Shown: positions 1 to 8,515 of the stretch, one piece after another
Layout of the letters: each line of letters begins with the position of its first letter
Numbering within the stretch: the first letter of the stretch is position 1
Notes under the pieces: model-generated
Told to the model about the DNA's origin: nothing
What the model saw: only the letters and a program-made list of their open reading frames with translations
The model's database searches: none
Program-made: the position numbers and the translations under genes
Source of the DNA: Flavobacteriaceae bacterium GF1
GTDB lineage: Bacteria; Bacteroidota; Bacteroidia; Flavobacteriales; Flavobacteriaceae
Length of the DNA: 64,000 nucleotides
Reading direction: 5' to 3'
Assembly: GCA_009797885.1 (NCBI GenBank)
Contig: WNKP01000001.1
Location: forward strand, 744,001-808,000

Positions 1-44
1 TCGGCTTCGCTCGGCATAAACTTCTCGCCCGGTCTTTGTTGCAC

Positions 45-74
45 AAAAAAAGCTACAACTATCGTTGCAGCTTT
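45..74 (-). terminator. Rho-independent terminator left of the element
   Basis: A 9-bp stem (51-59 with 64-72, one mismatch, 4-nt loop) is followed on the minus strand by a run of seven T (45-51). It lies just past the duplicated tRNA 3' end at 86-98, in the same arrangement as the hairpin that follows the intact tRNA at 10195-10238. I infer it is the original chromosomal terminator of the tRNA gene, displaced by insertion of the element. Confidence 0.6.
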
Positions 75-85
75 TCCACCACTTC

Positions 86-98
86 GTGGTCCCACCTG
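86..98. repeat. Left attachment site (attL), 13-bp copy of tRNA 3' end
   Basis: The 13 bases GTGGTCCCACCTG are identical and in the same orientation to 10245-10257, which is the 3' acceptor/T-arm end of the CAT tRNA gene (minus strand). The match is short, but it sits 160 bp from an integrase gene and is followed outward by a terminator, as expected for the distal junction of a tRNA-integrated element. Confidence 0.6.
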
Positions 99-221
99 AA
101 CAAAATGGGACTATTTCTTAATATCCTTAACTCAACCTAAATAGCTATTAAACCCTTTATATATAGGCAATTTACAAAAACAAAATAGAAATTAAATATA
201 AATAAGGTTAAATAAACATAT

Positions 222-239
222 TAAATGTACGTACATTTA
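222..239. promoter_or_regulatory. 18-bp perfect palindrome upstream of integrase
   Basis: TAAATGTACGTACATTTA is a perfect inverted repeat 19 bp before the integrase start. A related half-site CCGTACAAAT follows at 241-250. It could be an operator controlling the integrase, or an arm site for recombinase or excisionase. This is an inference from position and symmetry only. Confidence 0.4.
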
Positions 240-258
240 TCCGTACAAATTTCCTCAT

Positions 259-1524
259 TTGGCAACAATATCATTTAAAATACGATCCGGTAGGAAGGAG
301 CAAAAACCTATTTATCTCATATTTAGCTATGGTAGGGGTAATGAGTTGCGTTATTCTACCGGCTGGAAAGTTCAAAATGAAAAAAACTGGGACAAAGCAA
401 AGCAGCGAGTCAAAAATGTTGTTTCCGAGCCAAGGTCTATGCCCATAAATGAAGAAATAAATAAACTTGAAGTGTTTTTTTTGGACAAATATTTTGAGCT
501 TAAGAAATCCAATATTGAAATCACCAATAATTCTCTGCGGAATGAACTGGACATATATTTAAAGAAAAAAAAGTCCAAAAAAAACCTCTCCTCATATAGG
601 AGCTTGCTTGAGTGCTATGAGTTTTACTATGACCATTTTGCCAAGAACCCCCTGCCTACGACCAAATCATCGCTATCTGAAGGCACAGTAAAATCTTATA
701 AAACGTCAATGAAATTAATTCGACAATTTAATGATGAAGAATACGCAATAAATTACGATAGAATCACACTAAGTTTTTACTATGACTATTTAGAGTTTCT
801 GAGAGGAAAGAACTACTCTAACAACTATATTTCCAAGCAAATCAAGAACCTTAAGACCATAATGAACTTTGCATGGGAACACAAATACCACAACAACCTG
901 GAATTTAAACTAAAGGCTTTCACTAAGATTCCGGAACAAGTAAATCATATATATCTTAACCAAGAGGAAATTTCCAAAATAAATGCACTCTCATTAGATG
1001 GAAACATTGGGTTAGCTCGTGATTTGTTTATTCTCGCCGCCAATACCGGTTTGAGGGTTTCAGATTTCAATCGCCTTACTGAGTCAAACATCAAGGATTA
1101 CCGGGGCAAAAAGTATATAGAGATAGAAACCCGAAAGACTAAATCAATGGTAACCATCCCTATTAATAGTATGGTCAAGGATATTCTAGAAAAATATGGC
1201 GGACATCCCCCGGGATATATGGTTGAACAAAAAATAAACTTATATCTCAAAACCATCGGTTCCAGAGCAGGTTTAAAAGAAAAAGTCAAAATCAAAAAGA
1301 CAATTGGAGGAAAAACCGATATTAAAGAGTATAGCAAATATGATTTAATCACATGCCATACAGCTCGGAGGTCATTTTGCACAAACGCTTATAAATCAGG
1401 AATGCCTACTTTAGATATAATGGCCATTAGTGGCCATAAAACTGAGCGTTCTTTCTACAATTACATTAAAATAGGTGATTTAGAGAGATTGGAAAAAATA
1501 TCTGAACATCCATTTTTTAACTGA
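259..1524 (+). CDS. Tyrosine recombinase / site-specific integrase
   Basis: A 421-aa site-specific recombinase of the Bacteroidota phage-integrase type. It has an N-terminal arm-binding domain (residues 1-90, beginning MATISFKIRSGRKEQ), a SAM-like core-binding domain (about 105-215) and a C-terminal catalytic domain. Visible catalytic residues are R266 (TGLRVSDF), the H367-x-x-R370 box (CHTARRSF), H393 (ISGHKTE) and the nucleophile, probably Y402 (FYNYIK). A lysine in ETRKTKS fits the beta-hairpin Lys. The start is TTG at 259, because no ATG fits and the domain begins there. It lies 160 bp from the left attachment repeat and reads inward, as expected for the integrase of the tRNA-inserted element. 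All catalytic residues are present, so it should be active. Confidence 0.95.
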   Translation: MATISFKIRSGRKEQKPIYLIFSYGRGNELRYSTGWKVQNEKNWDKAKQRVKNVVSEPRSMPINEEINKLEVFFLDKYFELKKSNIEITNNSLRNELDIYLKKKKSKKNLSSYRSLLECYEFYYDHFAKNPLPTTKSSLSEGTVKSYKTSMKLIRQFNDEEYAINYDRITLSFYYDYLEFLRGKNYSNNYISKQIKNLKTIMNFAWEHKYHNNLEFKLKAFTKIPEQVNHIYLNQEEISKINALSLDGNIGLARDLFILAANTGLRVSDFNRLTESNIKDYRGKKYIEIETRKTKSMVTIPINSMVKDILEKYGGHPPGYMVEQKINLYLKTIGSRAGLKEKVKIKKTIGGKTDIKEYSKYDLITCHTARRSFCTNAYKSGMPTLDIMAISGHKTERSFYNYIKIGDLERLEKISEHPFFN

Positions 1525-1535
1525 CCAAACTATTT

Positions 1536-2546
1536 ATGATTCTCTTTAATCGTTTGGAAGCCTTAATTACTGACATGGAAGAAGAGATATCTTCTTTGGC
1601 AAAAATCAAGCAGGAGTTCTCACTCCGGTCATTGAACATAGATATTAACCTAGACGTTTCAAAAAAAGAACAGACGAAATTACTTCAGCTGGAGCATAAA
1701 ATGAAAGTCGAAAAAAATGGTGTTTTGCTCTGGAATCAGGATTACAAAAAAGAAACTATCCAGGCTACCTACTTTTTGGTTCTTGCGGATGTTATTTCAA
1801 AGGTCCAACTTCTTGCCGCAAAACTGAAAACTTGCTTGGAAACTTACTCTGAAAAGCAATTAAAAAAGAAGATAAAATCCGAACTTAAAAAGCTAACGCA
1901 CATCATTGAATCTCATGACGGACAAATGTTTTACAATGAGGGTTACAGAAAACAGAAAAACAACCTTCTTAAAACAAGATTTGAGGTCATTTGGAATATC
2001 AATGAACAATTTTCGCTGTTTCCATTACTGAAGAGAGACAAAAAAGCAACAATCCTCACAAGTGCTGAGTACCCATTCATTTCTTTTGACATTGATCAAT
2101 GGATTAATCTTGAGCTGGCTTATAGGCTCATTCCAGTATTAAAAAGTGAGACCGCTACTGACGAAAATAAAATTAACCTTGTTCAAATAGAAAAGTGTCC
2201 TTTTTCCGTTGAAACACATATTTTCAATAGTAATGGTGAGGATATTCTATTCACAATTTTAAAAAGGTCTGGAAACATTTCTTACCAGAAAGGTTGTGGA
2301 ATTGAAAAAACAAGTGGTTTTAGAGGTGGTTGTAATTATTTGTTTGATATTCTTAAACGTCCCTCTATCGGCGTTTTAAAAGACATATATAAGAAGGAAT
2401 TTGTGCAATATTTGAATATAGAAAAAGGATACAATGCCAAAATCAAAGACCTATCTAAAATAGCCAATGAAAACACAACGTTAAATGCCTCTAACAGGAT
2501 TGATAAGGAACTACTACTGCTGTATCCAAAAATCATCTTAGACTAA
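1536..2546 (+). CDS. Unknown protein of the integrative element (336 aa)
   Basis: I do not recognise a family. The protein is lysine-rich and soluble. Residues 1-130 are mostly predicted helix, with charged heptad-like stretches (for example EKQLKKKIKSELKKL). The C-terminal part has two cysteines near GFRGGC and ends KIILD. There is no signal peptide or membrane segment. It starts 11 bp after the integrase stop and is probably co-transcribed with it. In elements of this class the gene after the integrase is often an accessory or regulatory gene, but nothing in the sequence proves that here. Confidence 0.75.
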   Translation: MILFNRLEALITDMEEEISSLAKIKQEFSLRSLNIDINLDVSKKEQTKLLQLEHKMKVEKNGVLLWNQDYKKETIQATYFLVLADVISKVQLLAAKLKTCLETYSEKQLKKKIKSELKKLTHIIESHDGQMFYNEGYRKQKNNLLKTRFEVIWNINEQFSLFPLLKRDKKATILTSAEYPFISFDIDQWINLELAYRLIPVLKSETATDENKINLVQIEKCPFSVETHIFNSNGEDILFTILKRSGNISYQKGCGIEKTSGFRGGCNYLFDILKRPSIGVLKDIYKKEFVQYLNIEKGYNAKIKDLSKIANENTTLNASNRIDKELLLLYPKIILD

Positions 2547-2636
2547 CTATTCCGAATTATTTCTGAATTATTCCCGAATCAATCCGAACTAAAAAAAGGG
2601 TTGAATGAACTCATTTTTGCTAAAAAAACAACAAAA

Positions 2637-2918
2637 ATGGAACGAATAACAACAGAAGTTCACAGAATTAGCCCTGAAGCATTAACTGAAAAAATAATAG
2701 ATGGTGTAAGCCAACAATTAGCAGAATTTGAGAAAAAAATAAACTCAAAAAAACAATCAAAATATATTGATAGAAAAGAAACCTCTAGAAGATTAGGGGT
2801 AGGTTACGCCACATTAAATTCTTGGGATAAAAAAGGAATATTAAAGAAGCGAAAAATTGGAAATCGGGTGTTATATCTCGTTTCTGAAATCGAAGAAATA
2901 TTAGAGTCCTCTAAATAA
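2637..2918 (+). CDS. Helix-turn-helix protein, excisionase-like
   Basis: A 93-aa protein with a C-terminal MerR/excisionase-type winged HTH (about residues 45-90). Recognisable parts are RKETSRRLGVGYATLNSWDKKG, split as helix-turn-recognition helix, then the wing KKRKIGNRVLYLVSEIEEIL. This is the HTH_17 pattern used by recombination directionality factors and small regulators of Bacteroidota elements. The ATG at 2637 is preferred over an in-frame TTG at 2601 because it is preceded by an A-rich stretch typical of this phylum. It is followed by a terminator-like hairpin at 2923, so the integrase-side operon probably ends here. Likely role: excision factor or regulator of the element. Confidence 0.8.
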   Translation: MERITTEVHRISPEALTEKIIDGVSQQLAEFEKKINSKKQSKYIDRKETSRRLGVGYATLNSWDKKGILKKRKIGNRVLYLVSEIEEILESSK

Positions 2919-2922
2919 GAAA

Positions 2923-2957
2923 GGGAATAGCGCCAACTATTCCCCTATTAAATTTTT
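2923..2957 (+). terminator. Rho-independent terminator after HTH gene
   Basis: A perfect 8-bp stem GGGAATAG/CTATTCCC (2923-2930 with 2937-2944) with a 6-nt loop is followed by a T-rich tract (TTAAATTTTTCC). It separates the integrase-HTH block from the primase block. Confidence 0.7.
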
Positions 2958-2977
2958 CCTGTAATAAATCAAAAATA

Positions 2978-3127
2978 ATGATACGAATATACCCACATCA
3001 CGGGATATATAAAAATTCCCTCATAAGGTTAAACCGACCGGCTTCAGCTAAAGAGCTGATTAAATCCATTTCTGACCGCATCAGGATTCAAATGCTTATT
3101 CAACAAGGTGTAAATTCCAAAAATTGA
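2978..3127 (+). CDS. Small ORF (49 aa) before primase block
   Basis: ATG at 2978 opens a 49-codon frame, MIRIYPHHGIYKNSLIRLN..., ending with TGA at 3125-3127. That is 5 bp before the ATG at 3133 of the next gene, so the two may be translationally coupled. The product is basic, with no membrane segment, and ends in an amphipathic helix (SAKELIKSISDRIRIQ). I do not recognise it. Its position between a terminator and two overlapping genes supports a real gene, but length alone does not. Confidence 0.5.
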   Translation: MIRIYPHHGIYKNSLIRLNRPASAKELIKSISDRIRIQMLIQQGVNSKN

Positions 3128-3132
3128 CAGCA

Positions 3133-3675
3133 ATGGATTTTAACGACGCCGCTAAACGTCTCATTTGGAGGTTTCAGAATTTTGATACAATCAGAGTGAA
3201 TGAATCGGACATTCTGGCCATCAACAAAATGGTTGATTTTATCAATCTAAGACAAAAACAAGACTTTGCCAATCACAAGTATTTGATCAATTTGTATGCT
3301 TTTCTCCTGGGCTATTTTATAAAAAAATACAACACCACAATCTCTAATCCTTTGCCCCATTCAGAACTTCACAAATTAATGAAAAGGCCACTGGATCATA
3401 TCATCAAAGAAATTGCCGAAGACATGAATTTTCGCTTGAAATATCAACTATTGGAAAACGCTGGAGTTCGCCTAGGTACGCATCCCAGTTTGTTGACTGA
3501 AGAAGAAAAAGAGAATAACGTTAAAAACATCGGAAAACTACTTGAGCTAGGCAATAATTATAATTTCTTTTTTCAAGATGCATGGAGTCCAAAGGAAATA
3601 AAAGAAGGTGTATTCCATCAAATTCAAAACCTGCTTTATGGAGTTCAAAAAAGTGACAAAAACACAGGAAAATAA
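3133..3675 (+). CDS. Unknown protein upstream of VirE primase (180 aa)
   Basis: An acidic-to-neutral, mainly helical soluble protein with no recognised domain. A hydrophobic stretch, YLINLYAFLLGYFIKKY (about residues 48-65), is more likely a buried helix than a membrane anchor. The 3' end overlaps the start of the VirE gene by 38 bp in another frame, which indicates coupled expression. The start is ATG at 3133; a TTG at 3124 is possible. A gene of this size often precedes virE in flavobacterial elements, and I infer an accessory role in element replication, without direct evidence. Confidence 0.7.
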   Translation: MDFNDAAKRLIWRFQNFDTIRVNESDILAINKMVDFINLRQKQDFANHKYLINLYAFLLGYFIKKYNTTISNPLPHSELHKLMKRPLDHIIKEIAEDMNFRLKYQLLENAGVRLGTHPSLLTEEEKENNVKNIGKLLELGNNYNFFFQDAWSPKEIKEGVFHQIQNLLYGVQKSDKNTGK

Positions 3676-4852
3676 TAAACCCGAAGAGCAGGGAAACACT
3701 ATTTTCCACCAAGTTGAGGATTATCTAGAAAATAACTACGATATACGCTACAATAAAATCTCCTTGGACATTGAAATATCTCTAAAAGAGCATAATAATT
3801 GGAAAATTGCCAATGAGAATAGCCTTTACATAGAACTTAGAAAGAAAAACATTGCAGTATCAATGAACAATCTTTTGGCCGTTCTTAAAAGTGACTTTAT
3901 TCCCAATTATAATCCTCTAAAGAACTATTTCAACTCACTGCCCAAATGGAATAATTCTGTCGACTACATAAAAAAGTATGCCAGTTATATCAATTTATCA
4001 CCAGGTGAGAATGTTGAACAGTTCCATTATCACTTTAAAAAGTGGTGTGTCAGAGCGGTTAAGTGTGTTCTTATAGACGGTTACTTCAACAAACAGGCCT
4101 TTATTCTTACTGATGATGGCAAGGGGCAGAATATTGGCAAATCTACTTGGTGTAGGAACCTATGTCCAAAAAGCTTATCGAACTATATTGCCGAAGACAT
4201 GGGGGGTTCAGACAAAGATTCCCGGTTATTACTTTGCAAAAATTTCCTAATAAACCTTGATGAACTTGCGGCCTTGGCCAAAAAGGAAATAAACCAACTA
4301 AAATCCCAGCTTTCAAAAGACCAAATTAATGAACGTTTGCCCTACGATAGGAAAAATTCTGTAATTCAAAGGGTTGCTTCTTTTATCGGATCCACCAATA
4401 AATCAACTTTTTTACAAGATGAAACCGGTAGCGTCCGATGGTTATGTTTTGTAGTAGAGTCCATAGATTTTGCATATAACAAAGAATTCAATATAGATAA
4501 TCTTTGGTCTCAGGCATATGCCTTAAGTATTGATAGTGCATATGATGAAACTATTTCCAGAAAGGACATTCTTGAAAATGAAATAAGAAATAAAAAATTT
4601 CAAGATTTGACCCCTGAACACGAACTGCTTTTAAGACATTTCAGGAAGCCTATGTTAAAATCATCCGAGGAATGGCTTAGCAGCACCGACATTGTAGATT
4701 ATCTTATGACCAATGGATATACTAGACTTTCGCTTCGTCCTGTTAATATGGGAAAAGCTTTGGCACAAGAAAGCTTCATTAAGAAGAAAACTAAAGGGTC
4801 CACGGTTTATAGCGTAGAAAAGAAATTAAATGAGTATTCTGAAGAAAAATAA
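3638..4852 (+). CDS. VirE/VapE-family primase-helicase
   Basis: A 404-aa P-loop NTPase of the virulence-associated E family, found in phages, satellites and integrative elements, where it serves in replication of the element. The N-terminal part (to about residue 100) contains NYNPLKNYFNSLPKWN, the usual VirE lead-in. Walker A is G161-K-G-Q-N-I-G-K-S-T170. The Walker B region is FLINLDELA, with Asp-Glu. A sensor-like motif follows in IGSTNKSTFLQDETGSVRW. The C-terminal 90 residues resemble a winged-helix tail. The separate N-terminal primase domain of long family members is absent, so it is a short form. ATG 3638 is chosen over GTG 3608. It is followed by 576 bp of non-coding DNA with iteron-like repeats. 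Confidence 0.9.
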   Translation: MEFKKVTKTQENNKPEEQGNTIFHQVEDYLENNYDIRYNKISLDIEISLKEHNNWKIANENSLYIELRKKNIAVSMNNLLAVLKSDFIPNYNPLKNYFNSLPKWNNSVDYIKKYASYINLSPGENVEQFHYHFKKWCVRAVKCVLIDGYFNKQAFILTDDGKGQNIGKSTWCRNLCPKSLSNYIAEDMGGSDKDSRLLLCKNFLINLDELAALAKKEINQLKSQLSKDQINERLPYDRKNSVIQRVASFIGSTNKSTFLQDETGSVRWLCFVVESIDFAYNKEFNIDNLWSQAYALSIDSAYDETISRKDILENEIRNKKFQDLTPEHELLLRHFRKPMLKSSEEWLSSTDIVDYLMTNGYTRLSLRPVNMGKALAQESFIKKKTKGSTVYSVEKKLNEYSEEK

Positions 4853-4868
4853 ACAACTTATCAAAATT

Positions 4869-5077
4869 ACCCTCCCTTCTCTCCTTTTCTCTTTAAAGCA
4901 TTATGGTTATTAAAGTTGTTCAGGGAGGGTCTATTTAAAAGAACCCTCCCTCAAGTTACCTACCCTCCCTGAAATACAACCATCAGGAGAGGGCACCTTC
5001 CCTTTTCCGACTTTACCTCCCCTATCAAAACCTTTACAAATAAAGGGATCTGGCAAAAGAGGGAGAGAAGGGAGGGT
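4869..5077. repeat. Five copies of 9-mer ACCCTCCCT, iteron-like
   Basis: The 9-mer occurs at 4869-4877, 4943-4951 and 4962-4970 on the plus strand and, inverted, at 4922-4930 and 5069-5077. Copies 4922 and 4943 form a perfect 9-bp hairpin with a 12-nt AT-rich loop. The whole gap 4853-5428 has no convincing gene, only frames of 63 codons or fewer, and it directly follows the replication-type VirE gene. I infer an origin of replication or a transfer/packaging site, by analogy with islands whose origin lies just after the rep gene. Confidence 0.5.
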
Positions 5078-5428
5078 GAAAAATGGAAAAACTTTCAAAG
5101 TACCAAATTTTCAATAGAAAAAGTAGTTGAAGGAATGTGGGAAGTTGTTGTGGGACAAACAACAAGATATGCGGAATGCGGTTTGTTCTAATCACCAAGA
5201 CAAATGTATGATTAAAGTTATACAAAAACCCCGGAAAAACTAAGGTTTTCCTTCAGTTCAATTTTTACAAAAAATCATAATTTTCACTATCTCCCCAAAA
5301 CGACTTACCGTCTCTTTAAAACACTGGAAACTACTGTGTGTTGAAGAGCTGGTACTAGTCTGCCATTAAAAAGAAAATATGATTAAACGAAGAATTTGTA
5401 ATCTAAGGATTATGTTATAATTGAAGAT

Positions 5429-7183
5429 ATGTTTAAAAATCCTATTACTAGCGAAGCTGAAGAGTTGGGACCCAAAAAACCGAGACTTAAGAAATTAATT
5501 ATTAAAAATTTTAGAAGTATTGGCGAAGAAGGTGTAGAAATAGACCTTGATGAAATAGTTGTGCTTGTAGGTCCTAACAATGTTGGAAAAAGTTCAATTT
5601 TAAGAGCCTATGAACTGGTAATGCTAGGTGATAATAAAGCCGCAATGTTAACCATTGAGGACTTTCCAAATAGACAGACTATCAATCATCCTATTATAGA
5701 ACTTTATACTGTGGTTTATGACAATAGCCCTGGTGAAAAGTGGATTATTGATGATAACGGAGAAAAGTTAGTAAAGGAACGATGGACTTGGAATTCTCCC
5801 AACGTTAGACCAATCAGATTTGGTTGGCTAGCACGGGAAAATAGATGGGCTACTAGCGAAGACAAACAAAAAGTTCCATGGGGAGCAGCTAATATTGCAA
5901 AATCAAAACGGCCTGAGCCACATAGAGTAAGTGCCTTCGATTCTCCAGAAGAACAGGGTAAAGAAATTGTAAAACTCCTTAAGTCCTATCTGACGGATAA
6001 GGTCAAGGAATTTACTGCCGATGGGGAAGAGGAAACCGATGAACAATTGGAATACAAACAGCTTATTAAATCAGTCAAAAAACTTCAAAATAAAATAGTT
6101 GAGAAGTCCCAGAATGAAATAGAAGAAATTGAGAAGGATCTAACCGAATTGATTTCTAAAGTTTTTCCAGGATACAGTATTAAGTTTGACGCTAAACCTG
6201 AAAATGAAATTGACAAAGCAATTACGTGGTTCAAAGAGCAACCAGACCTTTTGATGGGGCCAAAATCTGGTTACCAGAGCACTATAGATAGGCAAGGAAG
6301 CGGGGCCAGGCGCACACTACTTTGGACTGCTTTAAGACTTATTAGCGAACATAAAGCAAAAGAGGGGAAACCGCATTTATTACTTATAGATGAGCCAGAA
6401 ATTTGTTTACACCCCAATGCAACAAGGGCAGCTAGAGAGGTTTTGTACGATTTGCCAAAAGCAGGTAATTGGCAAGTAATGCTAACAACTCATTCCCCTA
6501 TTTTCATCGACATATCAAAGGATAACACAACCATAATTAGAGTTCAAAAGTCTGATGGAGGGAGAGTCAGGGCGACAACCATCTATAGGCCAGATAAAGC
6601 AAATTTAACAGAAGATGATAGGCTTAATTTGAAACTCATGAACATATATGACCCATATTTTGCTGAATTCTTTTTTGGAGGACGGACTATAATAGTTGAA
6701 GGAGATACTGAGTATTCAGCTTTCAATTATGTAAAAAGTGTAAATGACTCATTGAATGACATCCACATAATTAGAGCAAGAGGTAAAGCTTCAATTGTTA
6801 CTGTAATCAAAATATTGAATCAATTTGGCGTAAATTATTCAGTATTGCATGATACAGATAAACCAAAAGCTGTAAGAAAAGATGGTAGCGAAATTACCAA
6901 TCCAGCTTGGACAAACAATAAAAAGATTTTGTCTGCTGTCAATGAAAAGGACAGTAGTGTTACTATTAGACTTGTTGCTTCTAAAGGTAGTTTTGAAGAC
7001 GCCTATCTTGACAGTCAGTTGAGTGGTGATAAGCCATACAATGCTCTCAATGAAATGGTTAAACAAGAAAGTTCTTTCAAAGAAATATCTACATTATTAG
7101 ATGCTCTTATAAACTTTGAAAAGGATTTGCCAGGTGGGGCCATAGAATGGTCAAGTATTTCTGATTTAGAAAAATTGTTTTAA
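5429..7183 (+). CDS. OLD-family ATP-dependent nuclease (ATPase-TOPRIM)
   Basis: A 584-aa protein of the overcoming-lysogenization-defect family: an ABC-type ATPase fused to a TOPRIM nuclease, known from phage and plasmid defence. Visible motifs are Walker A G48-PNNVGKS-S55, a long inserted helical arm (about 165-260, KLQNKIVEKSQNEIEEIEKDL), the signature region RQGSGARRTLLW, Walker B LLLIDEPE with D321-E322, and switch H355 in TTHSP. TOPRIM has E424 in IVEGDTE and D475-x-D477 in LHDTDK. All key residues are intact. It is followed after 4 bp by the DUF2130 gene, so the two are surely one operon. No UvrD-like helicase is adjacent, so it is not a Gabija pair. It is likely a class 1 OLD or part of an unnamed two-gene system. 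Confidence 0.92.
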   Translation: MFKNPITSEAEELGPKKPRLKKLIIKNFRSIGEEGVEIDLDEIVVLVGPNNVGKSSILRAYELVMLGDNKAAMLTIEDFPNRQTINHPIIELYTVVYDNSPGEKWIIDDNGEKLVKERWTWNSPNVRPIRFGWLARENRWATSEDKQKVPWGAANIAKSKRPEPHRVSAFDSPEEQGKEIVKLLKSYLTDKVKEFTADGEEETDEQLEYKQLIKSVKKLQNKIVEKSQNEIEEIEKDLTELISKVFPGYSIKFDAKPENEIDKAITWFKEQPDLLMGPKSGYQSTIDRQGSGARRTLLWTALRLISEHKAKEGKPHLLLIDEPEICLHPNATRAAREVLYDLPKAGNWQVMLTTHSPIFIDISKDNTTIIRVQKSDGGRVRATTIYRPDKANLTEDDRLNLKLMNIYDPYFAEFFFGGRTIIVEGDTEYSAFNYVKSVNDSLNDIHIIRARGKASIVTVIKILNQFGVNYSVLHDTDKPKAVRKDGSEITNPAWTNNKKILSAVNEKDSSVTIRLVASKGSFEDAYLDSQLSGDKPYNALNEMVKQESSFKEISTLLDALINFEKDLPGGAIEWSSISDLEKLF

Positions 7184-7187
7184 TGAC

Positions 7188-8444
7188 ATGAATGATTCTG
7201 CTCAAATAAAATGCCCAAACTGTGGAACCTCCATTGATGTTCAAGATATTTTAGCTCATCAGTTAGAAGATGAAATCAAACAAAAGTATCAAGCCAAGTT
7301 AGCCGATGAGAAAAAGAAATATGAAGCTGAACAAGAGAAGCTTGACAAGGCTATGCGGGAATTTGAAGAAAAGAAGAAACAGCAAAATGAGTTGTTCCAA
7401 GAACGCTTGGAAAAACAATTAAAGGAAGACAGAAAACTTATCACAGAAAAAGTCAAGGCTAAACTTACTGAAGAACAATCTGAACAGTTTCTAGCTCTAC
7501 AAAAAGAACTGAATGAAAAATCTGAGCAGGTGAAAGAGTTGAACCGTTCGAAGGCTGAAATTGAAAAACTAAAGCGTGAAAAATCCGAATTAAAAGAGGC
7601 TGCCGAAGCTGAAGCACAAAAGAAGTTAAATGAAGTACTGCTTTCTGAAAAGGAAAAAATTCGAAAATCAGAAGAAGAAAAAAATGAGTTAAAATTTCGG
7701 GAACTGCAAAAACAACTCGAGGACCAAAAGAAGTTAACCGAAGAAATGAAGCGTAAGCAAGAACAAGGCTCCATGCAGCTTCAAGGCGAGGTACAAGAAT
7801 TAGCGATTGAAGAATGGCTGGCTACTCAATTTCCGTTGGACAGTATAGATGAAATAAAAAAAGGTGCTAGAGGAGCAGACTGTATCCAAGTGGTAAATAC
7901 CCGAAGCCGTCAAAATTGTGGTAAAATCTATTATGAAAGTAAACGTACCAAAGATTTTCATGGCAGTTGGATAGAAAAATTTAAGACAGACATGCGCGAA
8001 CGAGATGCTGACATCGGTGTACTGGTCACCGAAGTAATGCCTTCCGGTTTTGACCGAATGGGGATGATGGAAGGTGTTTGGGTATGCACCTACGAAGAGT
8101 TCAAAGGTCTTTCAGCTGTACTGAGAGAATCGATTATCCAATTAAGCCTCGCCATGACCACACAAGAAAACAAGGGAGATAAAATGGGAATGCTCTATGA
8201 TTTCTTGACCAGCACAACGTTTCGCATGCAAATAGAGGCCATAGTCGAGGGGTTCTCCCAGATGAAATCAGATTTGGAAAGTGAAAAACGTTCTATGCAA
8301 CGCATTTGGAAACAAAGAGAGCGTCAAATTGAAAAAGTCATAACAAATACCATTGATATGTATGGCTCTATCAAGGGAATAGCAGGAAATGCCATTCAAT
8401 CGGTTAAGGCTCTAGAGCTTCCTCCCGGAGAAGATGAAGCTTAA
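7188..8444 (+). CDS. DUF2130 protein: zinc ribbon, coiled coil, PD-(D/E)XK-like nuclease
   Basis: A 418-aa protein. Residues 9-12 hold CPNC of a zinc-ribbon-like start. Residues 30-195 are an almost continuous, highly charged coiled coil rich in Lys, Glu and Gln. Residues 205-320 form the DUF2130 domain, with G-A-R-G-A-D231 and E250-S-K252 in YYESKRTK, which match the D...ExK pattern of PD-(D/E)XK nucleases. A second helical part follows to the C-terminus. The gene begins 4 bp after the OLD stop codon, indicating a tightly coupled two-gene unit in the element cargo. The coiled coil could serve as a dimerising arm or scaffold with the OLD ATPase. The nuclease activity is inferred from the motif. 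Confidence 0.88.
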   Translation: MNDSAQIKCPNCGTSIDVQDILAHQLEDEIKQKYQAKLADEKKKYEAEQEKLDKAMREFEEKKKQQNELFQERLEKQLKEDRKLITEKVKAKLTEEQSEQFLALQKELNEKSEQVKELNRSKAEIEKLKREKSELKEAAEAEAQKKLNEVLLSEKEKIRKSEEEKNELKFRELQKQLEDQKKLTEEMKRKQEQGSMQLQGEVQELAIEEWLATQFPLDSIDEIKKGARGADCIQVVNTRSRQNCGKIYYESKRTKDFHGSWIEKFKTDMRERDADIGVLVTEVMPSGFDRMGMMEGVWVCTYEEFKGLSAVLRESIIQLSLAMTTQENKGDKMGMLYDFLTSTTFRMQIEAIVEGFSQMKSDLESEKRSMQRIWKQRERQIEKVITNTIDMYGSIKGIAGNAIQSVKALELPPGEDEA

Positions 8445-8515
8445 GAATATATTCGTGTTCAAAAGCTTAAAAAGGGATTCAGAACGGAAAATTTATAATA
8501 TTCAACTAGGGTATA

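Noticed and set aside
4869-5077. G-quadruplex in the AGGGAGGG repeats
   Set aside because: Each copy has only two G3 runs, and adjacent copies in the same orientation are too far apart for a standard quadruplex.
7289-7774. Long minus-strand frame inside the DUF2130 gene, rich in Ser and Phe
   Set aside because: It is the antisense of the Lys/Glu coiled-coil codons (AAA/GAA give TTT/TTC); composition is not protein-like.
5429-8444. Gabija system
   Set aside because: The OLD-type protein is GajA-like, but the partner is a DUF2130 protein, not a UvrD-like GajB helicase.
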